In this document: positions 6,001 to 15,716 of the stretch, piece after piece | Layout of the letters: every line of letters begins with the position of its first letter | Numbering within the stretch: the first letter of the stretch is position 1 | Source of the DNA: a virus | Strand: one strand, 5' to 3' | Virus record (IMG/VR): IMGVR_UViG_3300044712_000465 | Coordinates: 1 to 38,997 of that record | Length of the DNA stretch: 38,997 nucleotides | Position numbers and translations under genes: made by a program | Notes under the pieces: generated by a model | Databases searched by the model: none | Told to the model about the DNA's origin: nothing | The model's input: only the letters and a program-made list of their open reading frames with translations

Positions 6001-6336
6001 CTATTCTGTTACATTTTCATCTAAAGTTATAACTTCACCTTTCAAAGATGTTTGTTTTTCGCTTACTGAAGGTATAGTTTCAGGTACAACTTCATTATCA
6101 TTTCTTATTGTAATTCCTAATAACCATGAAGCATGATTCATTATTGTTTCGTTTAATACTAGTTCTTCAAAGTTTGCAGTTTCAACCTTAAATACTAAAT
6201 TGTCTTTGTATATTGTATATTCAATCATTCTTTGTTTTATAACATTTCCATTTTCATCTTTAATAGTTTTTCCATTTTCATCCTTGCAAGTAACTATCAT
6301 GTCATTTGTTATTGTTATTTTGTATAGTTCGTTCAT
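6001..6336 (-). CDS. Hypothetical 111-aa protein, tail-fibre region
   Basis: A 111-residue protein with a strand-rich first half, including a near-duplicate run DENGKTIKDENGNVIK, and an acidic C-terminus. No family is recognised. It lies between the fibre-associated gene 6352-6816 and the lysis cassette, with its ATG behind an A/T-rich leader. A minor structural or fibre-assembly role is possible from location only. Confidence 0.6.
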   Translation of the reverse strand: MNELYKITITNDMIVTCKDENGKTIKDENGNVIKQRMIEYTIYKDNLVFKVETANFEELVLNETIMNHASWLLGITIRNDNEVVPETIPSVSEKQTSLKGEVITLDENVTE

Positions 6337-6351
6337 TATATTTGTTTATAA

Positions 6352-6816
6352 TTAATTAAAATGCAATGTACATAGAACTAGGACATTAGTTCCACCAACT
6401 TTAGATTCTAGCACGTGCCCTATTTCTTTGAAATGTGTATCAGTTGCGGGAAGTCCAGAACCTGGATTAGTAGTACCTATTGCTCTCCCATTTGTATCAG
6501 CACATAATGCAATTTCTCCCCTTGTTGCAGCAATAGTATCTTTAAGTAAGACTTGACATGTTGAACCACTAACCCATACATACATTTCACTACCCTCTGC
6601 AATTCCTGCTTCTTGTACAACACCAAAAGCATCATATTCATTCGCTTGTAGTATTGCTTCTTTATCAGCAGTTGTTGAAGGTGAAATCACTTCACCCTTT
6701 ACAGAAGTATGACCAGTTCTATTAATAATTTTGACTAAGAATCCTCTTTCACCAGTAGCAGAATCACTACCTATTGCAACAACCCCGCTTCCATTACTTA
6801 TTAATTGAATAGCCAT
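6352..6816 (-). CDS. Small beta-rich structural protein (DUF2190/decoration-like)
   Basis: A 154-residue Gly, Ala, Thr-rich protein. Its segments (VKGEVISPSTTADKEAILQA, GVVQEAGIAEGSEMYVWVSG, IGHVLESKVGG) read like the beta-sandwich pattern of DUF2190-type capsid decoration proteins, which have a 'dynamic property value' core. It is encoded next to the long tail fibre rather than in the head operon, so it could be a fibre head, fibre cap or decoration protein. The ATG is six bases after the fibre gene's stop. Confidence 0.6.
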   Translation of the reverse strand: MAIQLISNGSGVVAIGSDSATGERGFLVKIINRTGHTSVKGEVISPSTTADKEAILQANEYDAFGVVQEAGIAEGSEMYVWVSGSTCQVLLKDTIAATRGEIALCADTNGRAIGTTNPGSGLPATDTHFKEIGHVLESKVGGTNVLVLCTLHFN

Positions 6817-6822
6817 TTGTAT

Positions 6823-9045
6823 TTATGCTGAAATTATTTGTTTAGTAACATAGTTTCCAGATTCTCTTCTTTCAACAACAAGATTGTTTCCACTTCTTAT
6901 GATCCTCCATGATCCATCAGTTGCTCTATCTCCAAAGTAGAATCCTGCTGCAATAGTAGTTATTTCAACATCTCCATTTGCATATATGTCTAATACTTTA
7001 GCAAAAGCAGCACCATTAGCTAAATGAATCTCTAAATCAGCAGCTCCAATTGTTGCAGAATGACTAACATTCTTAAATGCCATTACACCAGTAAACATAT
7101 TTCCTGCATTCCTATTTGAAATTGCCGCATAGTTTCCAACTGTTGTATTTGTATTTTGTAGAATACTTTGTGTTGTCAATGGAGAAGTTTGAGTACTTGA
7201 CATTAAGTTTCTAAATCCACCATTGATTGATTCAACTCCTAAATCACTTGCAATTAAGAATCTTAATGCACCATTAACAATGAAACTAAGTTGTTGTACA
7301 CCTTCAGTTCCTGTTGTTGTAGATTGTACTGTTATATATCTTTTAGATTCAGCACCAGATACCCATACAGAATTTTCAAACGATATTGTATTCGATGCTT
7401 TTTGATCTGCTGCACTAGTTGCAGTTCCTTGTGTGTTTGCTCTTAGTGTTCCATCTGCAAGATATTCCCAAACTTTTCTAACAGTTGCACCATTTGCTAA
7501 ATGAATTTCAAGATTAGAACTTCCAGTTGTTGGATCATGTGATACATTTCTAAATAGTAGACCTGCAGTTACCATACCACCAGCATTATCATGTCTAATT
7601 ACAGAATAGTTATTAATTGTAGTGTTAAGATTTCTTAATGAAAAAGATGTTGATGCAGAAAGACCCGTTGTTGTTGCAGTAGTAGTTGCGAGTTGTGTTG
7701 ATTGATTAATGAAGATAGTTGATGGAACTCCAGATATACCAGTAAAATACATTGCAACATTAGTACCCATTTTTATTCTCAAATCACTTCTATCTGCTGT
7801 TGTACTTGTTGCTTCTGCAAAAATATTCCATACACCCTTAGCTTCAGCACTTCCATTCCATCTACTACTTTCAAATGTCAAAACATTACTATTTTTTTGA
7901 TCTGCAAAACCAGTTGCATTAGCACCATTTTGTAATAGTTTCAGATTACTATCTGCCGTTATTAATCCTTTAGTTCCTGCTGAATTACTTGAGAGATTAA
8001 GGTTCTCACTATTTTGAGTACCACCTATTATTGTTTGACCACCTGCAATTCCAGTTATAAGATTATTTTTAACCTCATTTAATGTTCTAGTAAGACCATT
8101 GGAGAATGTTAAAACTTGCTCGGGTGTATAACCTATTGCATCTTGTTTTGCATTCCATGTATTTTTTTCAATATCAGTCACTAGTCTATGAGTACTATCA
8201 TCAGTCAATTGTGATAATTGTGTTGGAATATCTCCAATGTCTGCTTTAGCATTCCAATTTGAAATATCCGTATCTGTTACCAATCGATGTGTTGCATCAT
8301 CTGAAAGTTCTGATAATGCAGTCGGTATATCCTCAATAAACGCAAAAGTTCCTGATTTATCAGGTAGACTTGCAGTTTTATCATCATTAGTTGAAAGCGA
8401 TGTAATAAAGTGTCCATTTCCATTTATGATGTTCCTAATTCTTACTCCATTTGAAAATTCGAGAACTACATCTGAGTTCTGATTTAGTAATGAATAGTTA
8501 TGATAATCAACAATAGCAACTAATTCAGATTCTATTACGTAAGTTCCAATAGGTTGAAAAGTGTCATCAGATTCTGATTTAGTATAGTAATTTCCTTTCT
8601 CACTATTCCATACTGGATCGAGTTCAGTTTGTATAGCAGTTGCAATAAGAGAATGGTCAAAAGCAATATTGTGAGCATCCATAATTCCTTGAGCAACTCC
8701 AACGTTTTCTTTTCCACTAATATCATTTATAAATCCTGAATCGTTTATCAGATCAGAAGTCTTAGTTGGTATTAATGGAGTTATTAAAGCAATTATTTCT
8801 GTTGGATTAACTGAGAAGTCTATTTCATTAGCATTGAAAGTAATATCAAGAAGATTATTAGAAGATGTTAGCGACTTAAAAGCAAAAACACTTCCATACT
8901 TATAAGCAAATATACCAGCACCATTCCCTAAATTTGCACCATCCGTTATATCTCCACCAGTTGAAGCATTGATAATACCAATGTGTATAACATTGTCTTT
9001 TTCTGCAACAACTTCAAACTTTTGTTCTAATATGTTAACTGACAT
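6823..9045 (-). CDS. Long tail fibre protein
   Basis: A 740-residue protein, the likely host-recognition fibre. It has an N-terminal part (1-170) with YYTKSESDDTF and SDLINDSGFI repeats, then two short repeats of the THRLVTDT...WNAK type (243-266 and 274-300) common in phage fibres. The C-terminal half has two copies of a module of about 155 residues (376-535 and 543-696) sharing NVSH...LEIHLANGA and ADQK.SN...FE. It ends with GDRATDGSWRIIRSGNNLVVERRE. There is no chaperone or peptidase motif. Its start overlaps the stop of 9035-9394. Confidence 0.85.
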   Translation of the reverse strand: MSVNILEQKFEVVAEKDNVIHIGIINASTGGDITDGANLGNGAGIFAYKYGSVFAFKSLTSSNNLLDITFNANEIDFSVNPTEIIALITPLIPTKTSDLINDSGFINDISGKENVGVAQGIMDAHNIAFDHSLIATAIQTELDPVWNSEKGNYYTKSESDDTFQPIGTYVIESELVAIVDYHNYSLLNQNSDVVLEFSNGVRIRNIINGNGHFITSLSTNDDKTASLPDKSGTFAFIEDIPTALSELSDDATHRLVTDTDISNWNAKADIGDIPTQLSQLTDDSTHRLVTDIEKNTWNAKQDAIGYTPEQVLTFSNGLTRTLNEVKNNLITGIAGGQTIIGGTQNSENLNLSSNSAGTKGLITADSNLKLLQNGANATGFADQKNSNVLTFESSRWNGSAEAKGVWNIFAEATSTTADRSDLRIKMGTNVAMYFTGISGVPSTIFINQSTQLATTTATTTGLSASTSFSLRNLNTTINNYSVIRHDNAGGMVTAGLLFRNVSHDPTTGSSNLEIHLANGATVRKVWEYLADGTLRANTQGTATSAADQKASNTISFENSVWVSGAESKRYITVQSTTTGTEGVQQLSFIVNGALRFLIASDLGVESINGGFRNLMSSTQTSPLTTQSILQNTNTTVGNYAAISNRNAGNMFTGVMAFKNVSHSATIGAADLEIHLANGAAFAKVLDIYANGDVEITTIAAGFYFGDRATDGSWRIIRSGNNLVVERRESGNYVTKQIISA
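6958..7920 (-). repeat. Tandem duplicated fibre module
   Basis: Two coding repeats, 7441-7920 (fibre residues 376-535) and 6958-7419 (543-696), align through shared landmarks: ADQK then FE and WxxGAE/GSAE, a TTxxxxNY segment, xNAGxMxT, F(R/K)NVSH, and LEIHLANGA. DNA identity is clearly lower than protein similarity, so the duplication is old. A modular duplicated fibre end is typical of receptor-binding variation. Confidence 0.75.
8146..8319 (-). repeat. Short fibre repeats (THRLVTD...WNAK)
   Basis: Two copies of a unit of about 25 residues (fibre residues 243-266 and 274-300) with the pattern LSxLxDDxTHRLVTDxxxxxWNAK. These triple-helix or linker repeats are frequent in fibres of phages of Gram-positive bacteria and probably trimerise. 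Confidence 0.7.
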
Positions 9046-9394
9046 CTGGTTTAGTATATTCCTTATTAAGTAAAACTTTTCCTGTTAGAAATTTGTGTAT
9101 AACAACTGGACTTGTATACTTAATTAGTTCAATGTCATATCCAGCATTATCAAATTCAAATCCTGCTGTAGTTTCAGCATCAATTGTTAAAGCAAGTATT
9201 GAAGAACTTGTTTTAACTAAACTTCCATAATGATGATTACTATCCCATACTACTTTGTCTGAGTCTGTAGATTCTCTAATCTGCATTCTAAACTCATTGT
9301 AATCATCAAAGCTAAATGATTCTTCATCTACTACAAATGACAAAACAAAAGTTGCACCTTGATTCAATTTTAAATCGTAACAACCTGGTGTCAT
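9035..9394 (-). CDS. Small baseplate/fibre-associated beta protein
   Basis: A 119-residue protein with the pattern of a widespread phage family: an N-terminal GCYDLKLNQGATF strand, FRMQIRES in the middle, LALTIDAETTAGFEF, then AGYDIELI and a C-terminal GKVLLNKEYT. It is usually found beside fibres or baseplate proteins and probably folds as an Ig-like beta sandwich that links them. Its ATG (9392-9394) follows the stop of 9407-10705 by 12 bases and its end overlaps the fibre start, so it is made together with the fibre. Confidence 0.7.
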   Translation of the reverse strand: MTPGCYDLKLNQGATFVLSFVVDEESFSFDDYNEFRMQIRESTDSDKVVWDSNHHYGSLVKTSSSILALTIDAETTAGFEFDNAGYDIELIKYTSPVVIHKFLTGKVLLNKEYTKPDVS

Positions 9395-9406
9395 TATAGT
9401 TTTAAG

Positions 9407-10705
9407 TTAGTTTAGATATCTATTTTCAGCTCTTAATATTGTTGGCATGTAAGTACTTCCAAAGATTCTGATACTGTTATTTCCCGCTGTTGCGCTTCCT
9501 CTAGTCTGTTTAGCAACTAAATAATAAGGAGTTAGTGTTGTGAGATTCTTAATTGCTGCAAGACTAACAGGTGAATATACTTGAGAGGTAGAACTTGCAA
9601 TAGTCACATTCAATTGTGTATTTACGTACCAATCTTTTCCAGTTATTGCATTGTTTGCTGTTGAAAGAGCAAACTCTCCAATTGGTGTAGAAGTAGTTGA
9701 AACATTTTCAAAACCTGCTTCATATTGTGTTGTTATCTTCCATAATCCTAAAGGAACTGAAACACCTAATGATCCAGGGTTATATATAGTGTTAACAGTT
9801 ACAGGATTTACACTTACATCAGAAGTTGAGGTTGTTATTGCGTCCCATTTATCAGCATCTTTTGAAAAGCCAATAGGTGATTTACTTGATGTAAATCTAG
9901 GATTAATGATTGCTGCATTTGCTAACACATAATCAGTTCCAAAGTTTACAGTTAGCTGTGTATCTTCAACTTTGTGAATAATTCCAAACTTTTCAGTAGT
10001 TTGTGTTATTTCAATAAACATTCCAGGAGCATATCTTGTTAAACCACCAGCAGGAATAGTTATAACACCGAAATTTAAAGTGTTTGTGTTTACAACTGTT
10101 GAAGCACTTGCATAAGCCCATGTTTCATTTGCATATCTCCAATCATTATTTAGATTATTAGATTTCAATTGAACGTATTTTCTTCTATCTGTTATATTTG
10201 CATTTGATATTGAAGCGTAACCATTAGCTAATGTTACTTGAGCAAGTACTAAACAATCATTAGGTACAGCAGGAGCAGAAGGAGAAGCAGCAGGAGTACC
10301 AACAACTACAGTAAGATAAGCACCAAGTTCACCATCATCACCAGGGGCAATTGACGTATCTACTTTCATACATATTAAATCAATTCGTGGATTTCCAGAA
10401 ACATTAGGAGTTACAACAACATTCTCTATTGCAGAACTAGTAACAGTCCAGAACCTTGTTTGAATTGAACTATTAGCAGACCAATTATGATTTGGTACAT
10501 AAAATCTTCCTGGTGCAACATCTACACTTTTGTTTACTCCTAAATGATTTTGAGAAACTGCACCATCAGTTAAACCAACAACTCCTTCACTAACTAAAAA
10601 ATCTTCAGAAAAATGCATATGATCCTTATCAATCATCCCTTCCGTTATCACATCGCTACCTGAAATGGTAGCTTTTCCCATTGCATTTATTATTACTCTT
10701 ATCAT
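9407..10705 (-). CDS. Baseplate / upper fibre structural protein
   Basis: A 432-residue beta-rich protein. The N-terminal region has VITEGMIDKDHMHFSEDFLV and SEGVVGLTDGAVSQNHLG. Then comes a jelly-roll-like block with RIDLICMKVDT, PGDDGELGAYLTVVVGTP and a Pro/Ala-rich stretch, followed by VLAQVTLANG and ITDRRKYVQL, a signature seen in baseplate wedge or fibre proteins of Gram-positive siphoviruses. The second half is a Thr/Ser/Asn-rich beta domain that may bind a carbohydrate receptor. No enzymatic motif is seen. It sits between the Gp37-like tail gene group and the fibre genes. Confidence 0.75.
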   Translation of the reverse strand: MIRVIINAMGKATISGSDVITEGMIDKDHMHFSEDFLVSEGVVGLTDGAVSQNHLGVNKSVDVAPGRFYVPNHNWSANSSIQTRFWTVTSSAIENVVVTPNVSGNPRIDLICMKVDTSIAPGDDGELGAYLTVVVGTPAASPSAPAVPNDCLVLAQVTLANGYASISNANITDRRKYVQLKSNNLNNDWRYANETWAYASASTVVNTNTLNFGVITIPAGGLTRYAPGMFIEITQTTEKFGIIHKVEDTQLTVNFGTDYVLANAAIINPRFTSSKSPIGFSKDADKWDAITTSTSDVSVNPVTVNTIYNPGSLGVSVPLGLWKITTQYEAGFENVSTTSTPIGEFALSTANNAITGKDWYVNTQLNVTIASSTSQVYSPVSLAAIKNLTTLTPYYLVAKQTRGSATAGNNSIRIFGSTYMPTILRAENRYLN

Positions 10706-10742
10706 AAGAATATATTATCAGTTAACTTAATTTTTATCCAGT

Positions 10743-11480
10743 CTAAGAATGATAGAAACGATATGTTATTCCTCCTTCATAAGTAATGTTTCCAACTCTC
10801 CATTGAGTAGTTGAATCACCATTAGGTCTAACAAAGCCCGATGGTGTCATTGTCCCGACAATAAATGGATTCAAAGTTCCATTGTAACAATTGACTAGAT
10901 TACTTGAAATTAGAATTCCATCTAAAGGAGTTTGTTCTTGAATAAATGCAGATGGTGAACCTCCAACTTGAAATGCTCCAATTCTCTTCATAAATAATTG
11001 AATAGTGTCCCCTTTTATTCGATATAGTCCTGTAAAAGTTCCTTGATTCACTATAGTTAGAGGAGGAGTTGCAATTACTGTACTTAGAAAGTTGAACAAT
11101 GGTGGAAATCCATATGCATCATCAGAACGAGATAAAGCGAATGTAGTGAAAGCACTATTATCAAATGTATAATCTGAACCACCTAATAAAGAGATATTTG
11201 AAGAATTAATATCTACAATATTAAAGAATTTATAAGCACCATCTTGAAATATTCTTATTTTGTCTCCTATTTGAAAAGTTCTATTATCTACTAAGCTTTG
11301 ATCCATAGATACTACATTATCGGAGACATAAGCAAAAAGAGTTGGATTGAATTCATACCATTCTCCAACATAAGGTTGTCTTGTTCTTTGAAGATTATTA
11401 ATATTCTTATCCATATCTTTTACTTTATCAATAAAAGAATTATCTACTGGTGAGATTTGAAATAAGTTTGGTGTTATCAT
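10743..11480 (-). CDS. Putative minor tail / baseplate protein
   Basis: A 245-residue protein: a short coiled-coil-like N-terminus (DKVKDMDKNINNLQRTRQPY) followed by a beta-rich domain (residues 35-245) with WYEFNPTLF and a C-terminal ITYRFYHS. The C-terminal part reads like the beta-sandwich of phage structural proteins that resemble C1q or knob domains. It overlaps the stop of 11480-12550 by one base, so it is in the tail operon. No family name can be given. Confidence 0.65.
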   Translation of the reverse strand: MITPNLFQISPVDNSFIDKVKDMDKNINNLQRTRQPYVGEWYEFNPTLFAYVSDNVVSMDQSLVDNRTFQIGDKIRIFQDGAYKFFNIVDINSSNISLLGGSDYTFDNSAFTTFALSRSDDAYGFPPLFNFLSTVIATPPLTIVNQGTFTGLYRIKGDTIQLFMKRIGAFQVGGSPSAFIQEQTPLDGILISSNLVNCYNGTLNPFIVGTMTPSGFVRPNGDSTTQWRVGNITYEGGITYRFYHS

Positions 11481-12550
11481 TATCTTAATATTTCTAACTT
11501 AGGTATAATTGTTGCCACTCCCAGATTGTCAACAGATACTGAAATCTCAATCACTCTAGCTTGAACATTGAAGTTTAAGTACCCTCCAGAATCTTCAACA
11601 ACTAAATCAAGGGTTAGTATATCCCCTAAATCAAAATCATCAACTCTAGGTGTCTTATCAGGCATCAGTTCAAGATTGATTGCATACCCTTCAATACTAT
11701 CTCTATTCAAGTAAGTATTTAGATATAAGCTTAAAGCAGAAGGGACTTGAATATCTTTTTGAGATAATATAACTTCTCTTCTTGTATAGCTTGTTTGTGA
11801 AGCGCCATAATTCAATTCAGATTTAATAACATCACCAGTTCCTTGACCTTCAACAATTCCACTATTTGTTAAATCAGTATTTGTAACAAAGTCTGCTTTT
11901 GCACAATTAACACCAAATTGTATCTTAGGTAAATCAGTCCTAACAGTCCCTTTAAATGGTGAATAACAATTGAATAGTGTGTGTGTAATTAAACTATCAC
12001 TATCTAAAACTGGATCAAGAGTGAAATCAAATCCATCTACTGAGTTGGCCATGTCAATTACATTATCTGCTATTTCTGCATACTCATAAGAATCAGGTCT
12101 TGAATGTGTTGCTGAATAAGAACCTCTTTGTACTAATAAAGTTCCATTATCTCTTAATTGAGAAGTATTCATTAAGTCCCATGCAATGTCTTGTTGGTCA
12201 ATTGTATCATCGTACTGTTTCAATTTATCAGTATATCTGTTTTTAAAATGAGCAAGATATTCAGAGCCTTCAATGGTTATATTACCATCTAAATTTGTAT
12301 ACATTCCTGAGGTTTTATTAATTGGTCCCCACCATCTTACTTTATCACCATCCCTAACTGCATATTGAGTAATCCATCTTTGTAGATTAATTGGTGTAGC
12401 TTTCTTATCATGTACATCAAGTTCAAGAGTAAGACCACCAATATTATTTAATTTCCTTGTGAACTGTAAAGCTTTAAAGGTGGTTAGAACATCTATTCGT
12501 GATAGTGTTTGATTTACTACATCTAATCTATAAACTTCAACTGTATACAT
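11480..12550 (-). CDS. Gp37-like siphovirus tail protein (tail hub type)
   Basis: A 356-residue protein matching the 'siphovirus ReqiPepy6 Gp37-like' tail family. It starts YTVEVYRLDVVN, has LQFTRKLNNIGGLTLELDV near residues 28-46, a WGPINKTSG segment and ITIEGSEYLAHFKNRY, then a long Y-rich middle and a C-terminal PRVDDFDLGDILTLDL block. This family forms part of the tail tip hub and probably replaces a classical Tal protein. It has no lysozyme domain of its own. It follows the distal tail gene by 3 bases. Confidence 0.8.
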   Translation of the reverse strand: MYTVEVYRLDVVNQTLSRIDVLTTFKALQFTRKLNNIGGLTLELDVHDKKATPINLQRWITQYAVRDGDKVRWWGPINKTSGMYTNLDGNITIEGSEYLAHFKNRYTDKLKQYDDTIDQQDIAWDLMNTSQLRDNGTLLVQRGSYSATHSRPDSYEYAEIADNVIDMANSVDGFDFTLDPVLDSDSLITHTLFNCYSPFKGTVRTDLPKIQFGVNCAKADFVTNTDLTNSGIVEGQGTGDVIKSELNYGASQTSYTRREVILSQKDIQVPSALSLYLNTYLNRDSIEGYAINLELMPDKTPRVDDFDLGDILTLDLVVEDSGGYLNFNVQARVIEISVSVDNLGVATIIPKLEILR

Positions 12551-12553
12551 GAT

Positions 12554-13399
12554 TTAAGCACTTATAAATATATCTGAATATGTTATTGTCAATTGAGAAG
12601 TTGCAGAATAACTGCTTGCTGTAAATATGAAGTCATTATTTCCTAACAACATACTAGGTAACTTGCCTTTAAAACTACTCATTAAGTTTGTACCATCATT
12701 CTTATATACAAACAATCCATTTTGGTCATAATAAATATCAATATATTCTCCATCGACTAATGTAGTATCAATTGAAAAACCTACACCCGAAGTTGTATTT
12801 AGAAGAGAAGGATTAGAAACAGCATTAGATATTCTAATTGAAGGATAGTTAATAAAATCACCATTGTTAGCAAGAGTTACCTTGTTTTCACTGCTTCCAG
12901 TCAATGGAGTTGGAATTGGATTAGGAATAGGAAAACCAACTTTAGATATTAGATATGCAGTTGCACTTCTTTGAGTAGTTGCAACATCTCCTGTAAAGAA
13001 TGGAAATGGTGCTTTTAATTCAACATGATAGTTTGTAAAAGTAGTTCTTCCATTAGTGTTAACAATCATTGGTGAGTTGATTACTTTCGCATAGATTTGT
13101 CTAATAGTTCCATCCCACATTGTAATCTTCAAAAGATTGTTAGTATTAATAGCAAATGCTTTAACAAATGCTCTTCTTTGTAGAAAGAAGTCCACTACAT
13201 CATCACCTTTAATGATACCTTCAAAAACAATAGTTCTCATATCGTACTTCTGAGCCCATATGTTACCACCATCACCACCTGTTATTGGATCTTCAGACAT
13301 TCTGATATTAAGGCCATCTACACCTTCAAGCTTTGACACTCGATATTTACTATCTGAATCTATAACAAGTCCATTATATTCTATACTAAAAGGGTTCAT
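12554..13399 (-). CDS. Distal tail protein (Dit-like)
   Basis: A 281-residue protein. The N-terminal half (1-140) follows the distal tail pattern: a conserved YNGLVIDSDSKYRVSKLEG, GGDGGNIWAQKYDMRTIVFEG (residues about 42-62), and FFLQRRAFVKAFAINTNN. The second half is a galectin-like beta domain (FINYPSIRISN, GEYIDIYYDQN). Dit forms the hexameric ring that joins the tail tube to the baseplate. It sits directly after the tape measure, as is usual, with its ATG overlapping the tape-measure stop. Confidence 0.85.
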   Translation of the reverse strand: MNPFSIEYNGLVIDSDSKYRVSKLEGVDGLNIRMSEDPITGGDGGNIWAQKYDMRTIVFEGIIKGDDVVDFFLQRRAFVKAFAINTNNLLKITMWDGTIRQIYAKVINSPMIVNTNGRTTFTNYHVELKAPFPFFTGDVATTQRSATAYLISKVGFPIPNPIPTPLTGSSENKVTLANNGDFINYPSIRISNAVSNPSLLNTTSGVGFSIDTTLVDGEYIDIYYDQNGLFVYKNDGTNLMSSFKGKLPSMLLGNNDFIFTASSYSATSQLTITYSDIFISA

Positions 13400-15714
13400 T
13401 ATGAATTTCTAAATTGAAAACTTAAACGTGAAGATAGAGCATTAGCATCTACTATTGTATTCACAAAGTTATTCACTATAGTTACTCCATTACCTCCTCT
13501 TTGTCCTAAACCTGCATTATCTGGATTATCTGGATTATCATCAGCAGGAACTATCTTTTCACCTTTATGTACCATTGCTATTTGATTTGAAGATAATGAA
13601 TCAGAACCTTTAGCATATGCAGGTGTCATACCTTTAGCATCAAATTCAATAAGCTTAATAAGTTCTGCTGCTTTATCACTTTCTTTTTTACTCGCTTCTT
13701 TATACTTAGGAAATACTTTACCAAACAATGAATTCGCCATTGATGTAGCAACTGCTTGACTGATTTTGAGTATACCCAACACAACATTTCTACCCAACTC
13801 TATGAGCATTTCTTTCATTGTTGGAAGTTGTAGCTTTATAGTAACAGGCATACTTTCAAAAGCTTTATTCCATGCTTTTTGAGATTCTGCTGCTTTCTGA
13901 GCAGAAACTTTCGCTACCTGGTCAAAAGCACCAGCACCCATTGAGACCTCACTTGCATATTGTTTTTTAATATCAAGCAATCTTTGTTTATGAGTTGCTC
14001 TAAGTTCTGTTATTTCATCTTGTCTTGCTTTAACATTTAATCCTTGAATCAATGCAGCATTATCAGTTAACATCTTTTGGTCGTTCTCGATCTTGATTCT
14101 TAATTCATTTGTTCTTTCTTCATAGTCTGCTTTCTCTGAATCTGATTCTTGCTTCTGTTTCATTTGAGCATCTTCTAGTCTCTTTTGATTTTGTTCTTTG
14201 ACTAATTCAACTTGAGTTCTATAGTTAGCTAAATCTTCATCATAACTTGAACTACCAACAATAATTGTTTTTCTGAAACTCTCTTCCATATCCTGCAATC
14301 TATTATTGTTTTGCTCTCTGATAGAATCTGTTTCTTGTTTATATTGTTCAATCTTATCTAATTGATTCTTTTTAAACATCTCTTCTTCTTTGGTTAAAGA
14401 CTTCTTATTTTCATCAAGTCTTTCTCTAGCATTTCTAACTATTTCAACAAGTTGTTCTGTATATGATTTGTTTTCATCATCAATAGCTTTCTTCATCTCT
14501 TTCATTGTAGAAGATGTTGCATCCCCCATATCTCCCATTGAACTTCCAATATTATCTACAAGTTCGCCTGTAGATTTGAATGCAGCATTTAGAGCATTTG
14601 TAGTCTTTCCTATGTCAATCTGTTGACCACTTACTCTTGCCATATATGTATAGAGTGAGTAAATAGCAAGACCAAAAGCAATAGTTAAAGCAATTGTTGG
14701 CACTAATGCAACACTTAAAGCAGATATTCCAGAACCTACGGCAGAAATTACACCAATAACTTTTGTTGCTGCAAATATAGAAATTCCAATAACTGAAGCA
14801 AACTTTAAGAAACTAAGAATAGCAGTTCTATTTGCATTTACAGTATTATATATAGCAGTTCCAACATTCTTTATAACCATTATTCCGATTCTGAATGATA
14901 TAACTAATTTTGCAAAACCATCAGATTGAGAGAATCTATCAAGACTATCTAACAAGAATTTAGATCCATCTTTCATTGTAGCTAACAAACCCGAACTCAA
15001 TCCTAAATTAGTAGCCATAGTCTTTACAGTATCTACAATGTTTGACCATGTACCATAGAGAGTTTTAGATTGCTCACTCATAAGTCCTGCAAATCTTTGT
15101 TTCTCTATATCTTTAATAGTTTCAAGTACAGTACTAAATGGAATATGTAGTTTAGAAACATCTTCATTTAATGTCTTTACTGATACACCAACTTTCTTAG
15201 CAAGAGTTTCAGCAATTGGTAAACCAGTCTCCGTAAGTTGTAATAGTTCTCCACCTTTAAGTTCACCTTTAGCTTTGATTTGTCCTAATGCTCTAATAAG
15301 TACAGGAATTTTGTCTTTACCAACACCTGCTGCAATGTTACCAATAGTTTCAAGAGTTGGAATAATTTGAGTTGCAGAAAAGTTATAAGCAAGTAAAGTT
15401 TTTGCTGATTGTTGTAAATCAGTTAGTTCAAATGGAGTTTTCTTAGCAAATTCTTGAAGCTTTTGAAGTAAGATTATCGCTTGATCTGCCGATCCTAACA
15501 TTGTTTTAAATGCAACTGCTTGTTGTTCAAAATCTCCTGAAGCTTTAGTAGCAGCAGCTCCAACACTAGCAAGAGCAGTTCCTACACCCATGATTGCAGC
15601 TCCAACAAGTTTAGAAACACCTCCTAAACTTAAAACAGAACTGTTAACACCTTTTAAAACACTACTTGCTAAGTCTTTTGCAGTTACACGAATATCTATT
15701 ATATTTGGATTCAT
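13399..15714 (-). CDS. Tape measure protein
   Basis: A 771-residue protein. Residues 60-240 are the conserved tape-measure N-terminal domain (FKTMLGSADQAIILLQKLQ, ELKGGELLQLTETGLP). Membrane-like helices lie near 300-360, a long charged coiled coil at about 400-580, and a further amphipathic tail after it. It sets tail length, lies in the tube lumen and is exported on DNA injection. No lytic enzyme motif was seen. An unusual feature for this genome is a clear Shine-Dalgarno (AGGAGA) upstream of the ATG, placed inside the end of the frameshifted chaperone gene. Confidence 0.9.
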   Translation of the reverse strand: MNPNIIDIRVTAKDLASSVLKGVNSSVLSLGGVSKLVGAAIMGVGTALASVGAAATKASGDFEQQAVAFKTMLGSADQAIILLQKLQEFAKKTPFELTDLQQSAKTLLAYNFSATQIIPTLETIGNIAAGVGKDKIPVLIRALGQIKAKGELKGGELLQLTETGLPIAETLAKKVGVSVKTLNEDVSKLHIPFSTVLETIKDIEKQRFAGLMSEQSKTLYGTWSNIVDTVKTMATNLGLSSGLLATMKDGSKFLLDSLDRFSQSDGFAKLVISFRIGIMVIKNVGTAIYNTVNANRTAILSFLKFASVIGISIFAATKVIGVISAVGSGISALSVALVPTIALTIAFGLAIYSLYTYMARVSGQQIDIGKTTNALNAAFKSTGELVDNIGSSMGDMGDATSSTMKEMKKAIDDENKSYTEQLVEIVRNARERLDENKKSLTKEEEMFKKNQLDKIEQYKQETDSIREQNNNRLQDMEESFRKTIIVGSSSYDEDLANYRTQVELVKEQNQKRLEDAQMKQKQESDSEKADYEERTNELRIKIENDQKMLTDNAALIQGLNVKARQDEITELRATHKQRLLDIKKQYASEVSMGAGAFDQVAKVSAQKAAESQKAWNKAFESMPVTIKLQLPTMKEMLIELGRNVVLGILKISQAVATSMANSLFGKVFPKYKEASKKESDKAAELIKLIEFDAKGMTPAYAKGSDSLSSNQIAMVHKGEKIVPADDNPDNPDNAGLGQRGGNGVTIVNNFVNTIVDANALSSRLSFQFRNS

Positions 15715-15716
15715 TT

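Noticed and set aside
7223-7405. Plus-strand ORFs inside the tail fibre
   Set aside because: Only 60-80 codons, no signals, opposite to all other genes; they reflect Thr/Ser/Ala-rich coding on the minus strand.
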